DNA of 52,838 bases from Alphaproteobacteria bacterium UBA3773 (GCA_002372275.1 DFFP01000002.1:15642-68479); one strand, 5' to 3'; counted from the first letter of the stretch, positions 36,415-44,931 are shown. Notes: generated from the letters alone by a model not told the origin. A program made the numbers and translations.

Positions 36415-36591
36415 AAAAAAAGTCACTTCGGTGAAAAAGTGACTGGAAGAAAAGAACTATTCTCATAAGATAGTGCGATATATTCGGATTGCTCCTATTT
36501 TATCACCTTCCAGCCATTTTGACTTTCAGGTGCTTTGACGCATTTATGAGAGAAGTTCTTTTACTTCAAACGAAGTCACCGCTTCGTTTAA
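36415..36591 (-). ncRNA. Structured RNA unit D (leader of the XRE gene)
   Basis: The minus-strand promoter is TTGACT (plus 36619-36624), 16 nt, TAGGAT (plus 36597-36602). P1 is 36568-36575 with 36582-36589, with a CGGTGA-type loop. P2 is 36450-36468 with 36544-36562 in two segments. The pseudoknot segment 36507-36513 pairs with 36443-36449. The core is at 36470-36499. The terminator is 36421-36428 with 36437-36444, then six U residues. The last two pseudoknot bases overlap the terminator stem. The start codon is 18 nt beyond the U run. Confidence 0.77.
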
Positions 36592-36604
36592 GTTTCATCC
36601 TAAG

Positions 36605-36897
36605 CAAAATAATTTAAAAGTCAAAGACTTTTTAAGGTGAAAAAAAAGTCACTTTAAAAAAAGCGACTGGAGACAAGAAAACTACACTAAACATAGTTAC
36701 GATTATTCGAGCAAAAGCCTTATATCTCGACCTCCAGCCAAACGACTGGTAGGTTTTAAGCATACAAATGCTGTTTAGTGAGAGATTTCTTGATCTCAGA
36801 TGAAGTCACCGCTTCATCTGAAAGTCATCTTAGTCAAAATAATTTAAAAGTCAAAGACTTTTTAAGGTGAAAAAAAAGTCACTTTAAAAAAAAGCGA
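36605..36897. repeat. Direct repeat, 63 bp, period 230 bp, flanking RNA unit E
   Basis: 36605-36667 and 36835-36897 are nearly identical. Each contains the TTGACT promoter region and a GTCACTTT...AAAGCGAC hairpin. This implies tandem duplication of a leader-RNA unit. Confidence 0.85.
36640..36821 (-). ncRNA. Structured RNA unit E (tandem with D)
   Basis: The minus-strand promoter is TTGACT (plus 36849-36854), 16 nt, TAAGAT (plus 36827-36832). P1 is 36797-36805 with 36812-36820, again with a GGTGA loop. P2 is 36674-36693 with 36772-36792. The segment 36732-36737 can pair with 36667-36672 (pseudoknot); its CCAG part can pair with 36746-36749. The core is at 36693-36723. The terminator is 36647-36655 with 36660-36668, followed by eight U residues. 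The next downstream element is unit D, not a gene. Confidence 0.77.
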
Positions 36898-36903
36898 CTT
36901 TTT
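36877..36903 (-). terminator. Terminator after the 36931 gene
   Basis: GTC(A)CTTT and AAAG(C)GAC hairpin with A and T runs. It is part of the 63-bp direct repeat and is homologous to the terminator of unit E. Confidence 0.65.
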
Positions 36904-36930
36904 ATCAAAAATGGGATATAAAGAATTATA

Positions 36931-38130
36931 TCATCTTGTCAATTTTTTAGAATCCAAAGCTGCCTGAACGGCTGCTGTATTGTTTTGTTCTTGATTTTTA
37001 AAATCTTGGTGGGACGGTTTTTCCAAAACACCTTTGGAAGCCATTGTTGCATTTTCAAGCTTTTGTGTTTTCTCATTAAAGGCATCTTTGCCGTTTTTTG
37101 CATATTCGGCCACCAAATCTTGATTATTGTCTAATGTGCTCATTTGTGTTTGTACAATTTCAGGCAGCTTGATTTCGGGTAGGTACTGCCCGAAGTTTAT
37201 TGGTGTTGTTTTGCCGTTTACGGTCATATCAACCGTCATTGCTTGATCACAGCGACGTTTCGTTTCTTTAGGGTCAGATTTGACGTTGTTCAAATGATTG
37301 GCTTTGGCAAAACGTAACCCTATGACAGCGAGCTGCCCTTTATACATTTCTTGTTCAGTATTGACCCATTGGTTGTAGACAATTTTGCCGATGACCTCAA
37401 ATTCATGCTTTTGATCGGTGCTTTTGGTGCTCATCGGGTTGATTTCGCCTGATTCGATTTTTGAAATATATTCATTGATCATTGCATTATGCGTTGAAGT
37501 TGAGGCTAGATCTCGCAAAGCCTCTAATCCTTCTTTTTGACCGCCGGCTTTGATATAAACATCACGAACATGACCTAATTCTGCAATTCTGGCACCGATT
37601 TCATCGGCAGCATTAATTTTTGCGCTTGCTTCACAACCGAGCCAAGTTTTATCTGAAGTCGGTTCATAAATGCCTTTGGCATAATTTTTCATGTGCTGAC
37701 CTTCGTGTATGGTGACTATATCTCTATCTGCTTTGTTTGTCAGCATATCTGTGATGCAATTTTCTTCTTCCGCATCATGAGCGGCGTATGCTGCTAAGTC
37801 AGCGGCACGCTGTTCATCAAAAAGTTCCATCACATTGATATAATCATCTCCGGGTCTGTAGTATCCCATCGCCATATTGCCCGGAAACAAACTGCTTGCT
37901 TCGCCTAAACCCATTTCATATGTGTCGGGAGAACCTTCTTCTTGCCATGTTTGTACGCCATCACGTGCACCGTTGAGATCGCTTTTATCATGATTGGTGG
38001 ATTTGCCGTGTGCAATATCGCTTAGTATATCAAGGGGAATACTTTCAAGCAAATCGGCGACAAATGATCTTTCTTTAATCAGTTGTTGAGCTTTTTGGCT
38101 ATCTTCTTGCATTGTATCTTTCACAGACAT
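36931..38130 (-). CDS. Cytosolic HExxH protein, putative metallopeptidase
   Basis: 399 residues with no signal peptide. HEGQH lies at 142-146 with AKGIY just after, and DEIGAR at 176-181 as a possible third ligand. The exported protein at 23697 shows the same order (HEAHH, AKAGIY, DELSSR). The rest is hydrophilic. AGGAG lies 8 nt before the ATG. The small coiled-coil gene 38143 sits 12 bp upstream. Peptidase activity is inferred from the motif and is not certain. It lies just upstream of the tandem RNA units D and E. Confidence 0.65.
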   Translation of the reverse strand: MSVKDTMQEDSQKAQQLIKERSFVADLLESIPLDILSDIAHGKSTNHDKSDLNGARDGVQTWQEEGSPDTYEMGLGEASSLFPGNMAMGYYRPGDDYINVMELFDEQRAADLAAYAAHDAEEENCITDMLTNKADRDIVTIHEGQHMKNYAKGIYEPTSDKTWLGCEASAKINAADEIGARIAELGHVRDVYIKAGGQKEGLEALRDLASTSTHNAMINEYISKIESGEINPMSTKSTDQKHEFEVIGKIVYNQWVNTEQEMYKGQLAVIGLRFAKANHLNNVKSDPKETKRRCDQAMTVDMTVNGKTTPINFGQYLPEIKLPEIVQTQMSTLDNNQDLVAEYAKNGKDAFNEKTQKLENATMASKGVLEKPSHQDFKNQEQNNTAAVQAALDSKKLTR

Positions 38131-38142
38131 ATTCGGCTCTCC

Positions 38143-38322
38143 TTATAAATGCTTTTCGGTTTTTTGCTTTTGAATCGGACTGTTTTGTTCAATTTCTTCT
38201 ATCAATTCAGAAACCTTTTTTCTTCGCTCCAGTTCCGATTCTATAGATTTCAGGACGGTGCGTGCGTGTGTCACTCCGGATTGAATTTGTTTTTTCTTAT
38301 CATCTGTTTGATTATGAAACAT
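38143..38322 (-). CDS. Small coiled-coil hypothetical protein
   Basis: 59 residues from the ATG at 38322 (an in-frame TTG lies 6 bp earlier). The centre is a heptad-like helix (TVLKSIESELERRKKVSELIEEIEQ). It is 12 bp upstream of the HExxH gene on the same strand, so it is probably the first gene of that operon. The ribosome site is weak. Confidence 0.5.
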   Translation of the reverse strand: MFHNQTDDKKKQIQSGVTHARTVLKSIESELERRKKVSELIEEIEQNSPIQKQKTEKHL

Positions 38323-38427
38323 GGCCAAACTTTCATCATATCAATTGAATAACTAATTGTACAAAAAAATACAGATTGTGTCAAGTATATTCGCTTGTTT
38401 GAGAGTGTGTGGATATCCTTTGAGCGA

Positions 38428-38456
38428 TTGTTGTTTTTGACTTTTCTTTATATTAT
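38428..38456 (+). promoter_or_regulatory. Probable promoter of the hflK operon
   Basis: TTGTTG at 38428-38433, a 17-nt spacer, TATTAT at 38451-38456, about 38 nt before hflK. Confidence 0.5.
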
Positions 38457-38493
38457 CTTATGCATAGTTTTTTCGATTATAAGGACAAAATAG

Positions 38494-39570
38494 ATGGCAA
38501 AGAAAAATAATCCTTGGGAAACCGATCTGCCGCCTGAAAACGGAGATTTAGGAGAGATGGTTGCACGCAAAATGAAAGTGGTTTATCCTTTCAAAACAGC
38601 AAAACTTAACCATATTAAAAATGATTTTAAGTGGCAAGTTAAACTCGTTTTCGGCATTTTATTTGCATTGTGGGTGATGTCGGGGTTTTATCAGTTGCAA
38701 CCGAGCGAAGAAGGGGTCGTTTTGCGGTTTGGAAAGTATGTGGATACGACAGAGCCCGGACTGCATTATCATTTGCCCTGTCCGATTGAAACGGTGATTA
38801 AAGTGAATGTCAGTCAGGAACGCAGTATTAACCTTGGTGTGACAGATGAAAGAAGCCAGGGTCGCTATATGACTTCAAACAGATCAAGCGTTGCGCTGAA
38901 TTCATTTACGGAAAGCCATATGCTCACAGGTGATGAAAATATTGTGGATATTAACTTGACCGTTGTTTGGAAAATTAAAGATGCCAAAGATTATTTGTTT
39001 AATGTCAGAAGTCCGGATGTGACAGTTCGGGTGGCAGCGCAATCTGTTTTAAGAGAAATTGTCGGGCAATCCGAAATGCAACCGATTATCACCGGTGACC
39101 GCGGTAAGGTTGAAGAAGAAACAAAAACAGAGCTTCAAAAACTTTTAGATGATTTTGGAGCGGGTATTGTGATTGTGCGTGTGAAACTTCAAAAAGCAGA
39201 TCCGCCCAAGCAAGTGGTTGACGCATTTAATGAGGTTCAACGCGCCAAAGCCGATCAGGAACGTTTTAAAAACGAAGCCGAAGCTTATCGAAACGAAATT
39301 ATTCCAAAGGCCAAAGGTGAGGCTGTTAAGCGTGTGAAAGAAGCTGAAGCTTATAAAGAAGCCGTCATTAATAAAGCCAAAGGTGATGCCGAGCGCTTTA
39401 CAAAAGTTTATGAAGCTTATAAACAGGGTAAAAATGTGACATCTTCAAGGCTTTATATCGAAACGATGGAAGAAATTTTATCAACGGCGGACACCACTTT
39501 GATTGATCCGTCGGCCAAAGGGGCAAATGTGTTGCCGGTTTTGCCGCTTCAAACGAAAGGAAACAAATAA
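38494..39570 (+). CDS. hflK: HflK, SPFH/prohibitin-family regulator of FtsH
   Basis: 358 residues. A cytosolic N-terminus is followed by one membrane helix (about 53-68, LVFGILFALWVMSGF). The SPFH domain starts at QPSEEGVVLRFGKY and a long charged coiled coil follows (about 240-310). HflK and HflC form a membrane complex that controls the protease FtsH. AAGGAC precedes the ATG. The stop and the hflC start overlap as TAATG. First gene of a six-gene operon. Confidence 0.95.
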   Translation: MAKKNNPWETDLPPENGDLGEMVARKMKVVYPFKTAKLNHIKNDFKWQVKLVFGILFALWVMSGFYQLQPSEEGVVLRFGKYVDTTEPGLHYHLPCPIETVIKVNVSQERSINLGVTDERSQGRYMTSNRSSVALNSFTESHMLTGDENIVDINLTVVWKIKDAKDYLFNVRSPDVTVRVAAQSVLREIVGQSEMQPIITGDRGKVEEETKTELQKLLDDFGAGIVIVRVKLQKADPPKQVVDAFNEVQRAKADQERFKNEAEAYRNEIIPKAKGEAVKRVKEAEAYKEAVINKAKGDAERFTKVYEAYKQGKNVTSSRLYIETMEEILSTADTTLIDPSAKGANVLPVLPLQTKGNK

Positions 39571-40430
39571 TGAAAAATATGAAATACGGTTCGTTGGTGT
39601 TTTTGGGGTTGATGGCAATTTTTTTCATCAATTCCGTTTATGTTGTTTCACAAATTGATCAGGCTATTGTGTTGCAGTTTGGTGAGCCGATGAAGGTGAT
39701 TCAAGAGCCCGGATTAAAATTTAAGGTGCCGTTTATTCAAAAAGTTGTTTATTATGACAACAGGTTACTCAATCTTGATCCGCCGGCACAAGAAATTGTT
39801 TTAAACGATAAAAAACGTTTGGATGTGGACAGTTTTACACGCTATGAAATTGTGGATCCTTTGAAATTTTATAAAACCGTGCGTACGGAACTCCAGGCTC
39901 AAAGCAAATTAGAAGAAATTGTGAATTCATCGGTTCGAAATGTTTTGGGGCGTATTACCTTAAAAGAGCTTTTGTCGCAAAAACGCTCAAAAATCATGGC
40001 TGATATTTCAGAGGCCGTCAAAAAAGATGCCGCACAAATCGGGGTCAGCGTAGCCGAAGTGAGGATTCGCCGGGCCGATTTGCCGATTGAGGTTTTGCAG
40101 GCCATTAACGATCGGATGAAAGCTGAACGTGAACGCGATGCCAAAGAAGCCAGAGCTGAAGGGCAACAGGCTGCGCAGCAAATTCGTTCGACAGCCGATA
40201 AGGAAAGTACGATTATTGTCGCAGAGGCTGAAAAACAAGCCCAAATCTTAAAAGGTGAGGGAGATCAAAAAGCAACAGAAATATGGAATGAGGCAGCAGG
40301 TAAGGACGAACAATTTTATGAGTTTTATCGCTCGCTTGAAGCTTATCGGAAATCTGTCGGCAAAAACAACACGCTTGTGTTATCGCCTGAAACTGACTTT
40401 TTCAAATATTTTAAGGCAAAAATTCAATAA
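39570..40430 (+). CDS. hflC: HflC, SPFH/prohibitin-family regulator of FtsH
   Basis: 286 residues. An N-terminal membrane anchor (about 7-25) is followed by the SPFH domain (QIDQAIVLQFGEPMKVIQEPGLKFKVPFIQ) and an Ala/Glu-rich coiled coil (about 185-235). It is translationally coupled to hflK through TAATG. The degP-type protease follows 12 bp downstream, a linkage common in alphaproteobacteria and consistent with a joint envelope-quality-control role. Confidence 0.95.
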   Translation: MKNMKYGSLVFLGLMAIFFINSVYVVSQIDQAIVLQFGEPMKVIQEPGLKFKVPFIQKVVYYDNRLLNLDPPAQEIVLNDKKRLDVDSFTRYEIVDPLKFYKTVRTELQAQSKLEEIVNSSVRNVLGRITLKELLSQKRSKIMADISEAVKKDAAQIGVSVAEVRIRRADLPIEVLQAINDRMKAERERDAKEARAEGQQAAQQIRSTADKESTIIVAEAEKQAQILKGEGDQKATEIWNEAAGKDEQFYEFYRSLEAYRKSVGKNNTLVLSPETDFFKYFKAKIQ

Positions 40431-40442
40431 CCGAGGCACGAA

Positions 40443-41717
40443 ATGTTTTGTTTGAGTTTTTTGTTTTGTCTTTTTTTAAGTCTCAATGCATACGGGCAAA
40501 ATTCGTTTGCACCGGTTGTGAAACAGGTGATGCCGAGTGTGGTCAATATTTCAACCGAAATCATTGATCATACGGATGATGAGGATATTCAAAATGATTT
40601 GATTTTTACCTCTGACGGGCACGTTTCACTTGGCTCAGGGGTGATTGTTGACGACAAAGGTTATGTTTTAACAAATGTTCACGTGATTGAAAAAGCCAAA
40701 GAAATTCGCGTGACAACATCAGACGGTAAAACATATCGGGCTGAGCTCAAAGGAAAAGATGATTTGCTTGATGTGGCGCTTTTAACAATTGAGACAGATG
40801 CCCCTTTTAAGGCAGTGTCGTTTGCTGATTCTGATCAGGTTGAAGTCGGTGATTGGGTTGTTGCCATCGGTAATCCGTTCGGGCTTTCGAACAGTGTGAC
40901 AGCAGGGATCGTCTCGGCCGTTTCAAGGCGGATTAACGAAACACCCTTTGATGATTATATTCAAACAGATGCGCCCATTAATCCCGGAAATTCCGGCGGG
41001 CCGATGTTTAACTTAAAAGGGGAAGTCATCGGTTTAAATACACTTATTTTTTCAAAACAGGGGAACAGCGTGGGAGTTGGCTTTGCTATTCCGTCTAATC
41101 AATTAAAGCCGATTTTTGAGGCTTTGAAGTCAAAAGGAAAAGTTGAGCGCGCTTCGCTTGGCGTTGAGCTGAAAGAGACAACTTATGAAAATATGCCTGC
41201 TTTGATTGTAACGGCGGTTAAAAATGAGGATTTGCTGAAAAATAATGTTTTGGAAGTCGGCGATATCATCTTATCTTATGATGGAAAGGCGGTTTCGGAC
41301 AAGCACACGTTTCGGACAGCTCTTTCGTGGATGGAAGTCGGAAAAGAAGTTCATCTTGAGCTCATTTGTAATGGAAAAAAAGAAACGCGTGATGTGGCGC
41401 TTTCGCTTTATCAAAATCCGGCAAAGCCAACTTTTTTTCATCAGGCAGATGAAGCCAAGGGAATTTATTATTCGAAGCTGAAACTTCGCCTACAAAACGG
41501 TATGGTGACATCGGTTGATGAAAAAAGTGAAGCCAATTTGAAAGGTATTCAAACAGGTGATAAAATTAAGGCTGTGAATGGGCACCCTTTACAATCAGAC
41601 CAAGATATGGAACTTTATATTAAAGAAAGTGATGACTTGAAAAAAAATATACGTCTTGATATGGAAGATGCCAAAGGGGAACCTTATTTTGCCGAGCTGA
41701 AATTGTCGGAGAGCTAA
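40443..41717 (+). CDS. Periplasmic serine endoprotease of the DegP/DegQ (Do) type
   Basis: 424 residues with a signal peptide of about 18 residues (ends near AYG-Q). The catalytic triad is His80 (TNVHV), Asp110 (DDLLDVALL) and Ser184 (PGNSGGP). Two PDZ-like segments follow (about 240-330 and 345-420), the second less typical. The protease degrades or refolds misfolded periplasmic proteins. Its place after hflK-hflC suggests a common stress or quality-control regulon. DegP, DegQ and MucD cannot be separated by eye. Confidence 0.92.
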   Translation: MFCLSFLFCLFLSLNAYGQNSFAPVVKQVMPSVVNISTEIIDHTDDEDIQNDLIFTSDGHVSLGSGVIVDDKGYVLTNVHVIEKAKEIRVTTSDGKTYRAELKGKDDLLDVALLTIETDAPFKAVSFADSDQVEVGDWVVAIGNPFGLSNSVTAGIVSAVSRRINETPFDDYIQTDAPINPGNSGGPMFNLKGEVIGLNTLIFSKQGNSVGVGFAIPSNQLKPIFEALKSKGKVERASLGVELKETTYENMPALIVTAVKNEDLLKNNVLEVGDIILSYDGKAVSDKHTFRTALSWMEVGKEVHLELICNGKKETRDVALSLYQNPAKPTFFHQADEAKGIYYSKLKLRLQNGMVTSVDEKSEANLKGIQTGDKIKAVNGHPLQSDQDMELYIKESDDLKKNIRLDMEDAKGEPYFAELKLSES

Positions 41718-41720
41718 GTC

Positions 41721-42176
41721 GTGTCCAGAATTGATTTTTATCATTTGCAAAAAAGCACTTTGGAGGAAGCACTACCTCTGCTCGTTTTGAAAGCCTATCA
41801 GACCGGTCAACATATTAAAATTAAGGTCGGAAATGAGGTTCGGGTCGGCTTTTTGTCGACTCTTTTATGGACATTTGATGAAGAAAGTTTTTTGCCGCAT
41901 GGCACAAAAAAAGACGAGTTTGCCGAATTACAGCCGATTTATTTATCTTCAGATGATGAATTGCCAAACGGTGCAAAAATTTTGTTTGTGGTCGATGGGG
42001 CGGATCTTTCGCCCGAACTTTGCGAAAAATATGAGCGAGTCTTGTATATTTTTAACGGTCAAAGCGAAAATGAGCTGATGATGGCTCGAAATATGTGGAA
42101 ATCGTTTTTGAAAACAGACAGAGAACGCCATTATTGGAAACAAAATGAGCTCGGTAAATGGGAGGCTCAATTTTAA
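41721..42176 (+). CDS. holC: DNA polymerase III chi subunit
   Basis: 151 residues from a GTG at 41721, 3 bp after degP. The N-terminal FYHLQKSTLEEALPLLVLKAYQTG, and the central LFVVDGADL and LYIFNGQSENELMMAR, match the HolC family. Chi links the clamp loader to SSB. In many alphaproteobacteria holC is next to pepA. Here pepA is about 8 kb away on the other strand, beyond the glycan island. The stop overlaps the pgeF start (TAATG). Confidence 0.88.
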   Translation: MSRIDFYHLQKSTLEEALPLLVLKAYQTGQHIKIKVGNEVRVGFLSTLLWTFDEESFLPHGTKKDEFAELQPIYLSSDDELPNGAKILFVVDGADLSPELCEKYERVLYIFNGQSENELMMARNMWKSFLKTDRERHYWKQNELGKWEAQF

Positions 42177-42889
42177 TGTTCTATTTTGACACCTTTTTGG
42201 GACATCGCGTTTTAAAATCTGATTTAATTAACGAAAGTGAAATGAAGCTTTTTTTTACAACGCGTGATTTTTGTGTCTATTCTAAAACAGGTGGTGTTTC
42301 GCAGAATTTTGAAAAAATGTGTGAGGCTTTGAAAAGTGTGCCGGCGATAAATCGTGCCGTACATGGAACGCATATTGAAAATGTGGAACCGTTAAAATAC
42401 GACTACGAAAAAACAGACGGTTTAATCCTTGAAAAAGGGGCAGCCATGATGAGTTGTGCCGATTGCGTACCGATTGTTTTATACGCGGGGGGCGTTGGAA
42501 TGCTGAGCCATGCCGGTTGGCGCGGAACGGCGCAGAATATGGCTAAAATTTCGGTTCAGAGGTTGATTGATGATTATCACATCAAGGCGCAAGATATTAA
42601 AGCCGTGATTGGTCCGGCTATCTGCGGGCGTTGTTATGAAGTCGGTTCAGATGTTTTTGAGGCCTTAAAAAAGACCGTTTTAAGACATGAACTCTGTTTT
42701 TTACAAAAAGACGGACATTTTTATGTTGATCTTAAAAAAATTAACGAAGCACAGCTCAAAGAAAAAGGGGTCGAGCAAATTGACGTGTGTCCGTATTGCA
42801 CGGCATGCGGTGAGGGAAAAAATCTGTTCTTTTCATATAGATACGAAAACGCAACGCCGTTTCGACACAGCGCCGTTATTCAAATTTAA
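42176..42889 (+). CDS. pgeF: PgeF/YfiH laccase-domain protein (DUF152)
   Basis: 237 residues from the ATG at 42176, which overlaps the holC stop and has GGAGG about 9 nt before it; an ATG 6 codons earlier lacks this. Motifs MSCADCVPIVL and LSHAGWRGT hold the Cys and His ligands of the family. VCPYCTACG is a further Cys/His site. Characterised members act as purine nucleoside phosphorylase/deaminase or as peptidoglycan-editing factors. Which applies here cannot be decided by sequence. Confidence 0.88.
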   Translation: MFYFDTFLGHRVLKSDLINESEMKLFFTTRDFCVYSKTGGVSQNFEKMCEALKSVPAINRAVHGTHIENVEPLKYDYEKTDGLILEKGAAMMSCADCVPIVLYAGGVGMLSHAGWRGTAQNMAKISVQRLIDDYHIKAQDIKAVIGPAICGRCYEVGSDVFEALKKTVLRHELCFLQKDGHFYVDLKKINEAQLKEKGVEQIDVCPYCTACGEGKNLFFSYRYENATPFRHSAVIQI

Positions 42890-42907
42890 GGCAAAAAGGA
42901 AAAAAAT

Positions 42908-43270
42908 ATGGCAAATATATATCAAAAAGGGGATCACGATGTTCGTCCGTGGGGAACATGGGAAGTTTTAGAAACGGGAGAAAATTTTTGCGTCAAGCGC
43001 ATAAAAGTTAACCCCAAAAGTATGCTCTCGCTTCAACTGCACCACCATCGAGGTGAACATTGGGTGATGATTAAAGGAACGGGGTTTGTAACCTTAAATG
43101 AAAATATTTTTGAGCTTAAAAGCGATGAGGCGGTTTATATTCCGGCAAATACCAAACACCGCATTGAAAACAGAGCAGATGAACCGCTCGAATTTATTGA
43201 AATTCAAACAGGCGAGAACTTAGATGAAAATGATATTGTTCGCTTTGAAGATATTTATGGCAGAGCTTAA
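42908..43270 (+). CDS. Cupin protein related to mannose-6-phosphate isomerase (type II domain)
   Basis: 120 residues, a single cupin. RPWGTWEVL at the start, then LQLHHHRGEHWVMIKGTG with the metal-ligand His and Glu residues, and YIPANTKHRIEN with a third His. The sequence matches the C-terminal isomerase domain of ManC-type GDP-mannose pyrophosphorylases, present here alone without the nucleotidyltransferase half. A role in mannose-6-phosphate/fructose-6-phosphate supply or sugar binding is likely. Last gene of the hflK operon (18 bp gap). Confidence 0.85.
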   Translation: MANIYQKGDHDVRPWGTWEVLETGENFCVKRIKVNPKSMLSLQLHHHRGEHWVMIKGTGFVTLNENIFELKSDEAVYIPANTKHRIENRADEPLEFIEIQTGENLDENDIVRFEDIYGRA

Positions 43271-43381
43271 ATGAATAAAAAAAATGCTTTTATAGCGATT
43301 TTGTTAGAGAATTGTTGCATTTGATTTACTTGGTTTTTTTGATTTTATAGCATAATGAACTAAGAAAAAATATTTGTGTAA

Positions 43382-43927
43382 ATGAGTTTTATGATGAAAA
43401 ATATGACTAAATATACATCTGAAAATTGGACCACAGATGATGTGAACCAAAACACAATATTTAAAAAAACGGTATCTGTTCAAGAAGGTGATAAAACGGA
43501 AGATTTTTGTATTATCCGTTTTGAAATTTCAAAACCCTTAAAGTATGGATCTGTGAGTGAAAATCAAGATTTGATTAAAAACAAAACACCCGATCTAAAA
43601 TCAAATTTTGGCAAAGCGTGTCTGGGCGGACCTTTGTTGGTAGGTGAATTTTTAGTCAGTTCATTATCTGACAGAAAAATTGATGATTTAATTAAGGTTA
43701 CAATTACCTTAAAAGACACGCAAAGTTATATTTTTCCATGTGTTTTCGGTAATAAACGTTTACACCCCATAGACCCGTTGGCGTCTTACGATTTATATCG
43801 TATTATGTGTCAAAATGATGTATGCGAGATTTCGTTTGCTGATGAACAAGACAGAGCGGTGAAATTTGTTGTTGAAAACTCGGATCATCAGGCATTGTGC
43901 TCATTTACAATAAACATGAAATCTTAG
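43382..43927 (+). CDS. Hypothetical soluble protein
   Basis: 181 residues with no signal peptide and no strong hydrophobic segment. The sequence is mixed and globular-looking, with several Cys residues and no motif I know. There is no obvious ribosome site; a second Met 3 codons in is equally possible. It is followed by a hairpin terminator and then the pepA 3'-end copy, so it marks the left border of the glycan island. Confidence 0.55.
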   Translation: MSFMMKNMTKYTSENWTTDDVNQNTIFKKTVSVQEGDKTEDFCIIRFEISKPLKYGSVSENQDLIKNKTPDLKSNFGKACLGGPLLVGEFLVSSLSDRKIDDLIKVTITLKDTQSYIFPCVFGNKRLHPIDPLASYDLYRIMCQNDVCEISFADEQDRAVKFVVENSDHQALCSFTINMKS

Positions 43928-43941
43928 ATGTATTGTTTCAA

Positions 43942-43976
43942 ATAAAAAAAGCGCCTGTTTAAGGCGCTCTTTTTTA
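43942..43976. terminator. Terminator, homologous to the pepA terminator
   Basis: GCGCCTGTTTAAGGCGC hairpin with A and T runs. It resembles the hairpin after the intact pepA (50032-50050) and that at 47318, and lies next to a pepA 3'-end copy. Confidence 0.8.
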
Positions 43977-43980
43977 GGTT

Positions 43981-44111
43981 TTAGAGATTTTTAATTAGTT
44001 CAACAAAGAGCTGAACACCGTAGCCCGTTGTTCCTTTTGGCGTTAAGGGCTTGCCTTTTTTCTCGTTATTCATCCCTGCCATATCAACGTGCACCCATGC
44101 CACATCTTTTT
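43981..44111 (-). pseudogene. Fragment of a leucyl aminopeptidase gene (3' end of pepA)
   Basis: The 131 bp encode 42-43 residues matching the C-terminus of the intact pepA at 50063 (DVAWVHVDMAGM, PLTPKG, GVQLFVELIKNL). By eye about 18 of 130 bases differ, nearly all synonymous, with two amino-acid changes. This is divergence under selection in another genome or lineage, so the fragment is not a fresh local copy. Upstream of it, reading on the minus strand, is GT8 coding sequence, not pepA. It is a remnant of recombination between pepA alleles. Confidence 0.85.
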
Positions 44112-44191
44112 AAATCCAGCAAGCTTTGAATAGCAATACTGGCCGGCAAGGCATAATTATTATCAAACGCAAAAACAACAGGGATTTTCAT
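44084..44191 (-). pseudogene. Truncated glycosyltransferase family 8 gene (5' fragment)
   Basis: The ATG at 44191 overlaps the stop of the upstream DUF1796 gene (ATGA). The first 28 codons read MKIPVVFAFDNNYALPASIA-x-QSLL, the N-terminus of GT8 glycosyltransferases. At about 44110 the sequence switches to the pepA 3' copy in a different frame, and a TGA follows at 44084-44086. The gene was the next member of the glycan operon and lost its 3' part by recombination near AAAAAGATGT. Confidence 0.8.
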
Positions 44192-44931
44192 TTCAATTTT
44201 CCTTTTTTAATTAGCTTCTGAATTATTTTATAAAATTTCGTTGCTATCTTCTGTTCAAACTTTGTTCCACCCAAAGAATAACGCATTTCAGCGCGCCACC
44301 AAACATATTCTGGAAAAGGCTTTTGAATATGAATTGGAAAAACATCTTTCGGATGGAAGAACAGGCGTTTTGGGCTCCAAAGAACTAAATAAGAGATTTT
44401 GTCTTTGCGTTTATTCTTTAATAGATTGAAAATTTCATAAATGCATTTAAGATTCTTCTTAGAGGCTTTATCTATGGTAGCAACAAAAACAATAGGGGTA
44501 TTTTCTTCCATAATCTTGTGAAGATTATGAATTCGATTTTGGACACGTTCCCCAAGCTTTTGACAGTCACCTTCCGTACAATCTGTATCATGATTATAAA
44601 AGAAACCATATTGAGAATTTTCCCATAAACCTGTTTTTTTATTAAAACTCAAACCGTCAAAAAAATCTTGAAAATCATTTTCCAAAACCAGTTTCATTCC
44701 TGGATGAGGACAAAAAGCCAAATCAAACGGATAAGATAGTTCTCCCATTTGTTTCGTCGGTTTTAATCCCCAATCGGTTAAAATAGTTCTGACCGAACAA
44801 TCAAACCCCAAAGAAACAATATTATAGGAAAGAGGCAAATGTAATGGATGCTCTTTTATAAAAGCTTCTTGCAATTTTTTATAAAATTTTTCGCTTTCTG
44901 GGGTTGTTTGACATTTTTGGGGTATATTCAT
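44188..44931 (-). CDS. DUF1796 papain-like putative cysteine peptidase
   Basis: 247 residues. NIVSLGFDCSVRTIL near residue 37 holds the candidate catalytic Cys, and LSYPFDLAF about 20 residues later is the other family signature. DUF1796 genes are often found inside glycosyltransferase clusters, where their role is uncharacterised. Here the start overlaps the end of the GT4-like gene (ATGA) and the stop overlaps the start of the truncated GT8, so it is translated within the glycan operon. No signal peptide. Confidence 0.75.
   Translation of the reverse strand: MNIPQKCQTTPESEKFYKKLQEAFIKEHPLHLPLSYNIVSLGFDCSVRTILTDWGLKPTKQMGELSYPFDLAFCPHPGMKLVLENDFQDFFDGLSFNKKTGLWENSQYGFFYNHDTDCTEGDCQKLGERVQNRIHNLHKIMEENTPIVFVATIDKASKKNLKCIYEIFNLLKNKRKDKISYLVLWSPKRLFFHPKDVFPIHIQKPFPEYVWWRAEMRYSLGGTKFEQKIATKFYKIIQKLIKKGKLK

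Noticed and set aside
36398..36466. N-terminal extension of the XRE protein to 36466
   Set aside because: It would translate the terminator of RNA unit D, while GGAG lies at the right distance before the ATG at 36397.
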